DNA of 64,000 nt from Enoplosus armatus (Eukaryota > Chordata > Actinopteri > Centrarchiformes > Enoplosidae). This document shows positions 38,780-50,800 of the stretch, in pieces (position 1 is the stretch's first letter; each line of letters begins with the position of its first letter). A program made the position numbers and the translations under genes. Under the pieces are notes generated by a model. That model saw only the letters and a program-made list of their open reading frames with translations, was not told where the DNA came from and searched no databases. Location of the stretch: the NCBI RefSeq assembly GCF_043641665.1, contig NC_092189.1:12678833-12742832 (forward strand), written 5' to 3'.

Positions 38780-39245
38780 TAATGGGTAGCATGAGCGATA
38801 TGCAAAAGTTATTTTGACAGATATTGCAATTGAGATATGGGTCACAATTTTAGTGTCATTTTTGCATTTCATTTATATTGAAAAGAATATAGAAATGTTG
38901 ATGATGTGATTTTTGCTGGGGTCTATACCAAACAAACATGTTCCCTTAGGTCTGGAGAATATGATTTGTAGGCCGGGCACCTCTGAAGAAACACAAGCTT
39001 CATTTGTAATTGTATGTTGTGACATTTTACCTTTATCAAAAAATTGCAGCTCCTGCGATTTGGATATTATACTTGGCCATATTGTGATTTCGATAATATT
39101 TCGATTCTTTGTTCAGCCCTACTCTGGGGTTGCGTTGAACGGGGCACTGTATGTTGGACACTGCCTGTATAATCAACACTGTGAAAATCGAATCGTGACC
39201 TTACAATCGAAAGTCAAATCCAATCCTGGATTTTGAAAAATCGTG
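38780..39245. repeat. Dispersed repeat ('cgatattgcaattg' / 'cagccctactctgg' type)
   Basis: It has alternating 'gcgatatgcaaaa', 'gatattgcaattgagatat', 'gcagctcctgcgatttgg', 'tgtgatttcgataatatttc' and a closing 'ttcagccctactctgg'. These are hallmarks of a common fish non-autonomous element carrying 'ttgcgat' words. Boundaries are uncertain. Confidence 0.5.
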
Positions 39246-40832
39246 ACACCCCTGGTTTGGACAGTAACACTTTTAGGTCATTGTTTTGGCTCTCCAGTCG
39301 AGGAGATTCAAGAGTTGGAGTCACTCCTGTTGTCAGCCTCATGGGCAGCAGCTCCCAGCATACAAGCTCACACAAGCTAACTGTAAACTACTTGGCCAGT
39401 GTGAAATGGCAGAGAGATGATGTAAAGGAGTGGCGAAGATATTTTCTCTCATCATCTATCAAGTGAAAGAGCCAAAGGTATTTTTCTTAGGAGTTCACAG
39501 ACCAAAACTGTTTCAACACTTGAGTGGATATTCGGCTAAGTTTCAACAGGTGGTGAGAAATATAACTCTAGTGGGATGCCCAATGCTCTCACATTATACA
39601 TATATCTGACACGTTGACATAGTAAATCAAGGCTTGTTTCTGTGAGTTTGTTTATGTACACTTATGTACATGTGGGATGTCACTGCTTTTCATGGTCAGA
39701 CTTCTGTAAGACCTTAACACCCACTCAACCACACACGAACATCCACACATACAAGTCATTCAACCATCAGATGAATGAACACCCAGCCCCATTTTCTCCC
39801 TAATTGCCTTTGAAAACATGTCGAGGAGCTGAGCAACACGGGGTGTGACAGCTCCCCGGTGTTTTCCTAAGGGGACTAAGTCAACAAGCACAGACAGTGA
39901 CATGAAAGAGCTCACACACCTCTGCGGTTTTGCTCACTCACACGGACGACCAATTGATTAACTCATAAATCAACCTCATCCCAGGCCCCGGGCCCTGGAG
40001 CGCCCCCCCACCTCCACCAACCCAAAAACGGCAGTGAGAAGCTGCAGCCCAACCCTGCGCCCTCCAGCTAAGTAAGTGGAGGCGGGATGTTCCAGCTCAT
40101 GGCAGAAACCCAGCAGGAGGGAGAGGCCAGGTGGGGCAGGTATAGTAGGTAATACGGAGTAAAAAAAAATAAGGTGGGGTCATAGAAACGACAGGTATAG
40201 GATTAGTATGTGTTATTATAACGACAGGGAGGGATGGAGAAAGAAAACACAGAGGGGCTTAAAGAGGGATATAAATGTGTTAAAAAGACAAAGGAGAAGA
40301 TAGGCTGAATCAAACGCTGTGTAGTGCTGCCAAAACGGAGAGAAACAAGGGGAGACAGATATGGAGAGAAAGAGGGAGAGAAAACATAGAGGAATGCAGT
40401 AAATCCCTTAGCGACTGAACAATCCTCTGGAGAAAGAAAAGAGGAATTTTTATGTGCTGCAGGTGAGCAGAACAGAGAGGGAGGGAGAGGGAAGAGGAGA
40501 CGGAGAGAAGGAGAGAGGAGGAGATAGATGGAAAAAAGAGGGAGAGAACGCGGGGGTGGCCGAGGGAATTTGAGGAAAGCGTGAAAGGGTTTGATTGTAG
40601 CAGAGAAAAGGGGACACATGGGGTGAAAGTGAAGCAGAAATGACACAAAATGGCTACTCGTGCAGTTAGAGAGGATGGCATACAGATGGACACGCTGAAG
40701 GAAGGCAGGGAGACATATGGAAAAAAGATTGGGAGACAGAGTGTGACAAGAAAAAAGAGCAAATAGCAGAGAGAAAGACCGACGGGGAGGAAGAGGAGGT
40801 CCGAGAGCGGCTTGGCGAGCGCATCTGTGTAT
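39246..40832. other. Intergenic stretch, purine-rich at its right end
   Basis: No gene is supported. From about 40230 to 40800 the + strand is very purine-rich (gggagagag and similar). This produces long stop-free frames on the reverse strand, up to 230 codons, consisting of Ser/Phe/Leu/Pro runs without family resemblance. Confidence 0.6.
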
Positions 40833-41679
40833 CTTAAAGGCATACACAGGATTTTGGGAGATTGGTCTATTGGTCAGCTTCAATGATGAGATCACACAAC
40901 AAAATCATCGTGTGACACAAAAACCATGTTGAATGCTGTCTGGATATAAGAAAGATGAAAGATGACTGACTGATGTATCATTACCCAGTAGTTACTGCAT
41001 TCAAACCAGGCAACACAGCTGTCTGCAAAGCATACTCTTTGGCTTCAGCTAATTGTTAGCTGTGCATGCCAAAGAATTAGCTTATGATTAGATGTTTCTA
41101 ATCGAAATACTTGGACTCACATTTTTAAACACAAAGGCTCGTACCTTTACGTATTAGAGTCTAATATTTTATAACATAGTTGCTCATCTAAGCCTTGGAA
41201 GTGTCTTGACTTCCAGTCACCTAAAAGTGTCTATGCAGGGAGTGTTCTATGCAATTAAAAAAAGTCCTTAATGGGGAAGTCCTTCATGGCCCCAGAGGGA
41301 GCTATGAGGCTTCACATAAATTGCCTCAAGAGACATCCCGAATCTCTGACTGAACTGTCAGCTGTCGAGTTGCATTGTGGGTAATGTTGGTGGATTAAAG
41401 AAGATGATATCTCTGGTTCAGCTGCACCAATTTTTTAATTGTCCATTGTGAGTCCAACAATGTTATAGGAGTGCAATGCTAAATCGGTACAGTACTACTT
41501 TAATAATCCAATAAATACTATCTTCTTCTTCTATCTTCAATTTTGAGATGATGCCAGTAGCTTACAATACTACCATTCAACGTGATGTATTAACAAGTGA
41601 TAAAATGAGGCACTAAAGCACTTGACCGCCACAGAGGGACACAGAGGAATTTCCCAAAATCTTGGTGTTTTTCTTTAAG
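40833..41679. mobile_element. Non-autonomous DNA transposon with inverted ends (about 850 bp)
   Basis: The left end 40833-40863 (cttaaaggcatacacagg, attttgggag) and the reverse complement of the right end 41647-41679 (cttaaagaaaaacaccaag, attttgggaaatt) match over about 30 bp with a few differences. The 785-bp interior has no coding capacity. No clear target-site duplication is visible. Confidence 0.5.
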
Positions 41680-43513
41680 AATAAAAGGAGGTGAAGTGCA
41701 GAGTGAAGGAGACAGAAGAGGTGCTCTCCAAGAGCAAATAAAACTCCTTAAACAAGATGGCCCCGCACATCAACTCCTCTGAAGGTCGTAAGTCTTACAT
41801 CACAGCCTGCCGATGAAACGGACAGGCCTGTCTGTCTGAGCAGCAGGGCCAATAACGTCGATGCCTTGTCACTCACAATATCTGCTCTTATCGAAGGACT
41901 CGCCAGCTGAGTCATACAGACGGGGCTCGGCTATCCTGTTACGTATTAGTTACAGCAATTTGTCTCTGCCTCGCTGACAGAGAGAGACAGACAGAAAGAG
42001 AGAGACAACGGTGAGTGATGGTTGTTAGATAGCTATGCATGACAAGCCTCATTCCAACAAAGTTCTGACACATAGAGATAATGATTCACACACGTGCTGC
42101 GTTTGCAAGCCCACACACGGGCAAACAATACACATACACAGATAAACGCACACACATAGACCATACAAAGCTGCCTTTGTTGACTTCTGGCGGCCCCTCA
42201 GTCATTGCTTACTGAATGTAAAAAACACACCGCGTCACATGTGTGTGTGAGTGTATATATGTGTGTGTGTTTACACATATGTGTAATGTCTCTGTCAGCG
42301 TTAACCCTTTCCCCCACTTAGCAAGAGTCATGTGTGATGATATGTCAGCGTTGACACGGTCGACCTCCCATATAAGTCACTTCCTGCTCGGGCTAACGCT
42401 GCTTTTTAAGGTTCATGTGTGCACTTGTTTGTCAGCACATGGTCCACATTTGTGTCAGGGAGGGTGTGTGCGGTTGGGTGCAGGTGTGTACCTCGGAGGT
42501 GATGGAAGGGAGACTCTCATTGATCCTTTAATGTCTGGCCTAGGGCGAGGAGAGGGAGCCAGAGAGCAGCAGAGCACATGGGAAAAAAAGCGTAGTCGAG
42601 AGCAATAAAGCCAAACAAGAAAGAAAGAAAGAAGATAACAGGTGAGGAAGCGATAAAAGAGTGGGTGTAGAAGACAAGGGACACGCAAAGACGATAAGAG
42701 GCAGAGGCGGTGACAGAGACAGGGAGAACGGCGGCATTGAAACCACAGACACAACAAGAGAGCCGGGCGGTTGGTGGGATTATGAGGGGTGTGTTTGTAC
42801 CTGTGCCTGTTTGTGTTCATGTAAATCCCTCGCTGTCACAGGTCAGGGGGATGTTTTTTGGGGGAAGAGGAGCTTCGTGAGATAGTGTGATGAGAAAAGA
42901 AAGCAAAGTGGGAGGAGGGATGATGCAGTGGGAGGTGGGAAGAGAGAGATGAAAGGAAAACGAGAGATCGTAAATTTTCACCAGGACAGACAAATAAAAA
43001 CTCTCTCATACCCCGCCTCTCTCTCGCTCTAGTTTTTGTCGTGAATGTGAGCCGGCCTTTGTTTTCCAGAAAACGCCCCGACCCCAAACTCCTCTCCCCT
43101 TGTGCCAATCACCCGAAACCATCCCTATAAAACTGAAACCATTGCAAACAAAAATCCCATATGCATTTCTTTTTTGTCTCTCCTCCCAATGGGCTCCCAA
43201 ATGACCAATAACACCACACTCTGTACAAAAGCTAGTATTTATTCTCTCTTGTGTTACAATACAGTATTTTCACACTGGAGAAGAAAAATAAATAAACATC
43301 TTGTTCAATAAATATTATAGAGATATGATCCATAACCTTTATCCACATCATCCAAGGCACATTGCAAAGACCTAACAATAGATTTATTTTGAAAAGGAAA
43401 TTAAGCCATCTGTAAGTCGCCAAAGGGAAAGAAAAGTCTCTGATTTCATGTTTTAAAAGGCACGAAAAAGTCACCTCAACATGTGAATTGTTTGATTTTA
43501 GGAGTGTGAAGTT
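41680..43513. other. Intergenic stretch without a recognised gene
   Basis: Simple purine-rich stretches (42540-42760, 42880-42970) dominate; no coding exon is supported. Part of the right end could belong to the clcf1 3' UTR if that is long. Confidence 0.5.
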
Positions 43514-43757
43514 ACTTAAAGGAACAGTTCAACATTTTGGAATATGTGCTTTCTTTCTGAGAGTTAGATAAAAGATCGATACCGCTTCTTTATCTTTCTG
43601 TTAAATATGAAAATGTCTCTAAGCTAAGCTAAGCTAAGCTAAGCTAAGCGTCTGCTGGCTCTATCTTTATTTTTAGTGTACAAACGTGGGACTGGATGTT
43701 CTCATCTTACTCTCTGCAAGAAAGCAAAGAAGCGTATTTCCCAAAACGTTTAACTAT
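43514..43757 (+). mobile_element. MITE-like copy of the 'aacattttgggaaat' family, with inverted ends
   Basis: The left end (43514-43576: ggaacagttcaacattttgg, ttctttctgagagtta) pairs with the right end (about 43707-43757: actctctgcaagaaag, cgtatttcccaaaacg) as an imperfect terminal inverted repeat of about 50 bp. An internal pentanucleotide run (AAGCT)n lies at 43620-43649. It shares its left end with 28966-29435. Confidence 0.65.
43620..43649. repeat. (AAGCT)6 tandem run inside the MITE
   Basis: There are six contiguous aagct units (aagctaagctaagct...). The family normally has only one or two 'gctaagct' words at this place, so this copy has expanded locally. Confidence 0.9.
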
Positions 43758-43917
43758 TTCTTTATACGCAGAACACACAACTGTTTTTTTATGGAAAATT
43801 ATTCTACTTTAAAACATTTTATGATAAATATTTCTTGCTATGGAATGACAACATTAAAAAGTGGTAGAAATGAATGAGCACAAGTGAATGGTATGTTAAG
43901 GCACCAGCTACCACAAT

Positions 43918-43919
<2 letters not shown>

Positions 43920-43958
<39 letters not shown>

Positions 43959-44290
43959 ACCACCTCTCTGTCTGGACAGTATGTGTAGCGCTGTTGTAGA
44001 GTTACTGTAACTGACCGACCAACTTCTGATTACTCAGCAATACCCCTCTGCCCGTTATTTCCAGTGCTCATCCCCCTGACTCATGCCTCCTCCCGTCTTC
44101 CTCTCCTTTTCTTGCCTCTTCCTCTCCTCCTCCTCTTCATCCCTCTGGCCATTTCCTCCATTCATAAATTGTCCCTTCTTCCTTTAGAGAAAATGAATGT
44201 TTGCTGATTCACACATCTGGGGTCACTGAATCAGTTCTCACTCAATGGCTGCACTGTCTGTCTCTCTGCCTGTCACTCGGTCTACCCCCT

Positions 44291-44333
<43 letters not shown>
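43920..44333. repeat. Two (GT)n microsatellites downstream of clcf1
   Basis: GT runs are at about 43920-43954 and 44292-44333, separated by pyrimidine-rich DNA. They lie downstream (on the - strand) of the clcf1 stop and may fall in its 3' UTR, whose end is not visible. Confidence 0.85.
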
Positions 44334-44334
<1 letters not shown>

Positions 44335-44624
44335 TAACCACCTACAGTGGTATTTCTGTTGATCTATGAGCCGTGAAGTCCGGTAACTCAGCTCAGTCTC
44401 AGTGTGTCTCGTTCAATGAGCTGCTATGTGCATGCGGCGGGTGACGGTGCTGGTAATGTGTTGGCTTTGTGTGTGTTATATTCCATTAGCGCTTCTGGTG
44501 ACCTGCCAAGTAGTCCTTCATTCACTTATTCCAGTACGGTATGAATGAATGAGTTAAGCATGAATGTGTTTATGTGCTTTTGTCTGTTAAAGCTCTCATT
44601 TTGTTTCCGTCTCGTCTCGCTGTC

Positions 44625-45107
44625 TCAGCCTCGGAGTCTCTTCTTGAGGCGGTTGAAGTCCTTTGCTGATCGCCACAGCCAACTCTGCAGCTCTCGCAAT
44701 ATCCAAAATCCCTCCACCTTCCTGGCGAAGTCATTCATCGTTGGCCGCACCGACAGCAACGGAGAGGAGGAGGAGGAGGTGGAGGACAGGAGTGGAGTCA
44801 GAGGAGGCGAAAGGAGGGAGGTGCCCCTTTGTAAAGACAGAGGGACGGGCTGGGAGAGGAGTGTGTGCTCCTCACCTGCGCTGAACTGGTAGAGGAGGGA
44901 GAGGGTGGACAGAGGAGGTTGGAGGGTGGGGGAGAGGAGGGAGCGAGGAGGTCGACGCTGAAGATGGAAAGTGGAGGAAGAGGAGGTATCTGTCATGTCT
45001 GTTTGCTTCTCCTCCTCCTTCGTTAACCGTCTGTTCCTCTCTACAATAAACCCGTCTTCTTTTCTGAGTGTGTCGGGGTGAAGTGAGTTCAGATTGTAGC
45101 TGTATTG

Positions 45108-45140
<33 letters not shown>

Positions 45141-47486
45141 GGTTTGGACGGTCAGTTGTCGAAGGGAGCCTTCTGTGCCCGGGTACGACACTTCTACCCT
45201 GGCTTCAGGCTGCCTCTCCCCCTCCTCTCCATCCTCAATACTCAACAACCTTCTCCTCCTCCTCCCCCATCTCTCCGCCCCTCCCTCTCGCTCCAGCTCC
45301 TCCTCTTCCTCCTCTCCTACTCTCTCTTCTTCGCTGGCGATCCATTTCCCGCTCTCAGGCTCTTCCCTCCTCCCTCTCCTCCCTCTTTCTCCTCTTCCCT
45401 TCTCCCTCGATCCGCCACTCCTTCCTCCAGCTGCGGTCGCCTCCGCTCTCCTCCCCTCTTTCCCTCTCCTTTTTTCCACCAGGTCTACGATAATGCCATC
45501 CTCCCTCTCTCCTCCGACCACCCTTCTTCTTTGGTTGTTACGCTGACCGGACTCTGTCCTCGTCCCGGCTCTGGACCTGTAAAGGCTCTGGCTCATCAGT
45601 GGAGCTGGTCGGTCGCCTCCTGCCCCCCTCTGAGGGTACTGCACCTCTCCAGCGTTACCTCCCATGTTTGCGGATGGAGGAGGAAGGGCGTAACCGAGGG
45701 TGGTCATCAGTGCAGATATGGAGCCCAGCAGCCCGTCCAGGCCTGTGCAAAAGTGCAGCAGGGAGGTCTTGAGGGAGGGGCAGAGGGTGGAGCGGGCCAA
45801 CTCCCTGACGGCTGCCAGCAGTACAGAGTAGGCCTTCTGGTTCTGGGCGAGCCGAGCTTGGTTCTCCAGGCCATGCCACAGCTCCAGGCGGGTGGCGGCA
45901 CTGGGCAGGGACAGAGCCGTGCTGTTGGGCCGTGGAGGGGAGAAGTCTTTCTCGTTGAATGGAGGGCCTAGGTAGGTCAGCTGGAGGAGACATACAGACA
46001 TGAGAAGATGAGAGGGTTTAATGGATAATTCCGGTTTATTACTTATTTCCATAGTTTGGGCCGTCATCATAACGCTTTACACAGCTTCACTGCTACAGTG
46101 AAGTCCGTCAGGCCAAGAAACGTAATCAGACCCAAAATGTCAAATTCCTTAAACCTGCAAAAGCTGATTTTGAACTTTGACATATCATCACCTTTTAAGT
46201 TAACTTTTAAGTAACTGGTGAATGTAAGTCACATCCCTCTCTTGTAACTCTGTTTTTGGTCTCAACCAGCTCCTGAGGGAAGTATCTGGCTCTTTAGCTG
46301 CTGAATGCTCCACTATGTTCATCAGCTAGTCTCTAACTGTGTCTGTCGGCTGTTTGTTGTTGAGCAGGTAGTGTACAGAGGGTTTATAGAGCTTCTTCCT
46401 TGAAAACCACGCTATGAGAGCAGTGAGAGTGAACCAAAACAGTAAAGTTGCGGGCTGGACAGCTAAACAATAAGCTGAAACTCACGATAAAGCTCCGTAA
46501 AGCTGCAGAGTCAGGTGATAATTCTCTGTAAATTCATCACTTCAAGCGTTCATTTGATACATTGGTATTATAAAAAATATAGATTTTAGCCGCTTTAATG
46601 GCTAAACCTTTGTGGCAGCGTTTCTAATTGTGATTAAGTTCCTTCAGAGGGGAGCTATTCGTGTCTGTTTTGTCTGTGACATACATTCAAATTTATGGAA
46701 AACTGGTGCAATCAAAAACATCTGCATAGAGAAGAGGACGTGGACTTGTTGGCTTCGGTCAAACCAAAAAGAGATCGTACTGAAACAGAACTGTATCACG
46801 AAAAAATTACTCACATATATGTCCTTGATTTCCTTGAGCTGATACTCCAGGTATTTGGTCAGCTCGTACGTGCTCTCTATCGAGCTCCTCTCACTGGCCA
46901 GGTTGTGTGAAGAATCCAGTGCCGTTGCCATGGCAGCAGCCAATAGCAAGACGAGCTGGTGTTGGCGGACTGTAGAGAGAAAAGATTAAAACTCCGACAG
47001 TCAGTGTGAGATGTGTCTTTAATGTGATAATTAACATGCACTGCAGGGGAATTCGTAATCATAACAATGAGGCGAAATTTATCTCCAGCCATTATTTTCT
47101 CGGACATTTTGTGATTATTTAACTTGGATGCTTGATTTTTTAAGGAACTTGATGATTTGAGAGCTCAACAGAGGAACGTCACCTCCAGCAACAGTTTCCA
47201 AGCTTTGCTCCAGTCGCTGCACCGTCACACTGTTTATAGGATTTTTTACAATATTCTGGTTTATTTCTTTGTCTCTATGGCGATGGCCTCGTCTGTTTAC
47301 ATATTGCCAGGTCACAGTCATCTGACACTGCCAATAAAGCTTTTTCCGTTTCCAATCTAATTTTAGAGGTTACTGGCTGTCGGAGGTTTGCACTGGCTTC
47401 AAATAAAACCTCGCTTAACAGCTTGAGACAGTCGGACAAATGGCTCCTATGTTCAATGCACCAGCCTGTCAGGCAAACAGCCGCTT

Positions 47487-47521
<35 letters not shown>

Positions 47522-47746
47522 CATTCCTGACCGATATCCCCAAAACAAAGACATGTGGCTTTCTTTACAATCACAAACATTAATGTGTTTGTATCAGTTG
47601 TATGTTTGCTGTAGACTTCTTGTTTAGGTTTCAGAGTGTTTGTGTGGGTGTTTCATGTTACTGTGTGAGTGTTTGTGAGAATGTTTGTAGCCGTAATTAT
47701 ATATGTGGATTAAATTCACATTGCAGTGAGTGTATACAATGATTTT

Positions 47747-47791
<45 letters not shown>

Positions 47792-47802
47792 TGAGAGAGA
47801 AA

Positions 47803-47868
<66 letters not shown>

Positions 47869-50800
47869 GGGGTTGTAACACTGAAAACCTCTTAGTGCCC
47901 TTGTCTCTGGTTTCAAACAGAGAAAATTGGAGCTGAAAGGTGGTTTTCAACATTAAGGAACTTCATGTTCGTCCACTTCTCTTCGTCCCATGCTTTCTGT
48001 CTCTGGACGCTTTCACTTTCACACTCTCTCCCTTTACTCTCTCAACACTTCCTCTGCCCTTTCGCTCGAGCGAGATACACATTTCCTTCGTCGTCTCTGC
48101 TCTCCGTCATCCTCTTCCATCTTGCTCTCATCCTCCTGACACCCAGACGGCAGGCAGTGATTCATGCTTGTAATTAAGGGCAAAACATGCTGCTGTTCAA
48201 CAGGTGTGCATTATGTATTGCACAAGTGTGTTTGACCCTGTCAGCTTTCTCTCTTTCGCTCACTCTTTCTCTGACTCACCTCGGGCCTCCCGTTGCTCCA
48301 CCAATTTAAATCCTTTCTCCTCTCAAACTAGTCACACCGCACTCAAACTTTCCTCTCTATCTCATCATACCTTTCTCCTCCCCACTTTTCTTCAATTTTC
48401 TCCTCTCGACGCTCTTATCTCTTTTCTGCCTCGGGCCAAAATAACAGCAGCCAATTAACCCCGATTAGCTCTCCGACTCTCCCTCTTTTGCCCTTTTTTT
48501 TCTTTTTCTTTCATCTATCCGTCACGACGGGCCCCACAGGATGAAGAAGAGATTTAAAGTGAATGGCTTAAACACTTGCAAAACGTTTACCTTCAACATG
48601 TTTTCAGTGGTTCTAAGGAAACAAGTTCTGAACTAAAACAGTCAACACCTTTTTCCTCTGACTCAACCGCTTACTTTATCAGTATGCACTACCAAACACG
48701 GTTGGGTAGAAACTTAATAATGTTATGTACTCTATACGACTCAATATGCAAAAATGTATTGTCAGCTGTGCTACTTAAGACAAGATGTGTTATAATTGCA
48801 TTAAGCGAGAAAATTTGTCTTTATGAAATGTGTCACAGAAGAAAATATCCAGAAATGTGTGCCGTTACGTCAGCATGTGAAGTAATCAGAAACAGAGAAG
48901 TCGAGTTAATCCCTTTGATTATGTTACAAATTGCAAACAACAAGATGACATATGCAATGTGATGACATATATTTTTAGAATAACCTATTCTGCTTCCAAA
49001 CTAGCCTCACAGGCTCAAGCTCATCCAATGACTTGAGTTTCAATGACAGATTGAATGACAGATTGGGAAAGTTTCAAATTAAAATAGGATTAGAAATGCC
49101 TCCTTCATCGATGGTAACCCCTCCACTACCTGTTGACCCTGGGTTGTCGGCTACATCAAAGCATCTTAACAGACTATTTTCTAAAACACTGTGGTTGAGC
49201 CCGGGCAACTCCCACATGCTCCCACACACACCTTGAAATCAATCAACTAGGACAGCCCCCGTCAGCCAAGTCTTCTCCGATCTCTTCAAACCACAAAAGC
49301 CTCATCACCTGTCAGAAGCAATGAGCATCTTTCATCGATGCCTGAACATTTGGAGCTCATCAAGCCATGCCACCCCACCCCCGAACATCCTCCATTAGCA
49401 TCAAAACACCCCGAAATCAACACGACATCGTTGACTGTCAGAGTAAACAGCCCTGAAGGAGAAGGACACACAGTGAGCAAAAGAAGGGTCGCATTCAGAA
49501 GGAATAAACAGGTACCAAAAAAAAAAAGAAAGGAAGAAAGAAAGAAAACTCTCCTTGGCAAAAATCAACCCAAACTGTTCCAAACCGTTTCCTTTTGTCT
49601 GCAGCCACATGCTCGGAGATGACTGCCAGACGTGAAAGTCTCTTGTTGTTTTGATTGAGCGCTGACATGTCTAAAAGCATCCTGCGCTGTGACTTAAAAC
49701 AACCGCTCTTTTGTAAGAGTAAACTCAAGACAACTCAAACCCAGAGCCGTGTTGTTGTTATATAATATTATATTGAGAAACTACACTATAGTCGGCATAT
49801 AGCCCGACTTCAAAGGGGAGCCCTGCAGGCTTGGGGCTGTGTCTATGTACCTGGCAGTGGAAGCACACTCTGCAGGGCAGGGTTGAAACCAGAACATTCT
49901 CTGTGGGAGGATTGCATTACAGCAACACAGGGGTTCCCTACAACGGCCGACCGTGACCTGCCTCTGTGCACTTATGTGTGTGTGTGACTCTCTACACATT
50001 TTGGCACACATACCTGTTAGGGTTACACACATGCACTCACAAGGGAGCTCCATTACTCACAACAGATCATATTTTTTTATCTACAGTTCGTTCGCTGATG
50101 TGAAGTCAGATCTGGCACGCTGGAGTCTGGCTGCCATCTGCAATACGGAGCCGAACATGAGGTTCAGGCGCCGGGGCTTCTGAGCTCCAAAGAGGTCAAA
50201 GTTAAACACCACCACAGGGTCGGGGTTCAGAGTTGAATTTCGGGCCGCAAGGTTGCAATCAGGGGCAAAAAGAGCCTTGTAACACTTGACATGTTACACT
50301 CCAGACGGTGTTTTGGTAAACCAGTGACCCTGTGTTTGTGGGTGTTGTACCGCTTCCATCCGAGAGGACTAGTATTTCATCTTTCCCAACATGCGCCACC
50401 ATCTGAGGTTTTAAACAGAATTTGGTATTGTGGGAAAACCATGTGCAAGTTAATCTCTCCAGTCTGGTCCAGGAAAAACTAAACTCCAGTGCCAAAAGAG
50501 GTTGCCCTCCATTAGTCTAACCACTTGAAAGAGGTCTTAAAAAGAAGGGAAACATCAGCATGTAGAAAATGTTACGAATCCCGTCCAAATTAGTTTATCA
50601 TTTCCAGTGCAACTTTGATTAGGATGACTACAGTCTATTGTCGTGGCATGAGCATACATTGTAAAACTTTGAAAGATTTAACATTAATCAAATCATGCAG
50701 CCTGATTTTGGAACAAAAGGTTGACCGTGGCGTGTTCTCCAGAACCAAAACAACATGCTGCAGGCTACATCCTCTCACTCTCCACACTTCAAGTTATCTA

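Noticed and set aside
40203..40895. 230-codon - strand open frame
   Set aside because: It arises from a purine-rich + strand; the translation is Ser/Phe/Leu/Pro-rich low complexity with no splice or family support.
45105..45971. 288-codon + strand open frame over clcf1 exon 3
   Set aside because: It is the antisense shadow of the clcf1 exon; it begins in the Asn-repeat complement (poly-Val) and consists of Ser/Pro/Leu runs without family resemblance.
47215..47360. Possible second LINE 3' tail ('gacactgccaataaagc')
   Set aside because: Only about 20 bases of the tail phrase match the copy at 38180-38212; too little to call an element.
48576..48962. 128-codon + strand open frame in clcf1 intron 1
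   Set aside because: There is no resemblance to a known protein and no splice context, and an AT-rich frame of this length can occur by chance in 64 kb. It remains formally possible.
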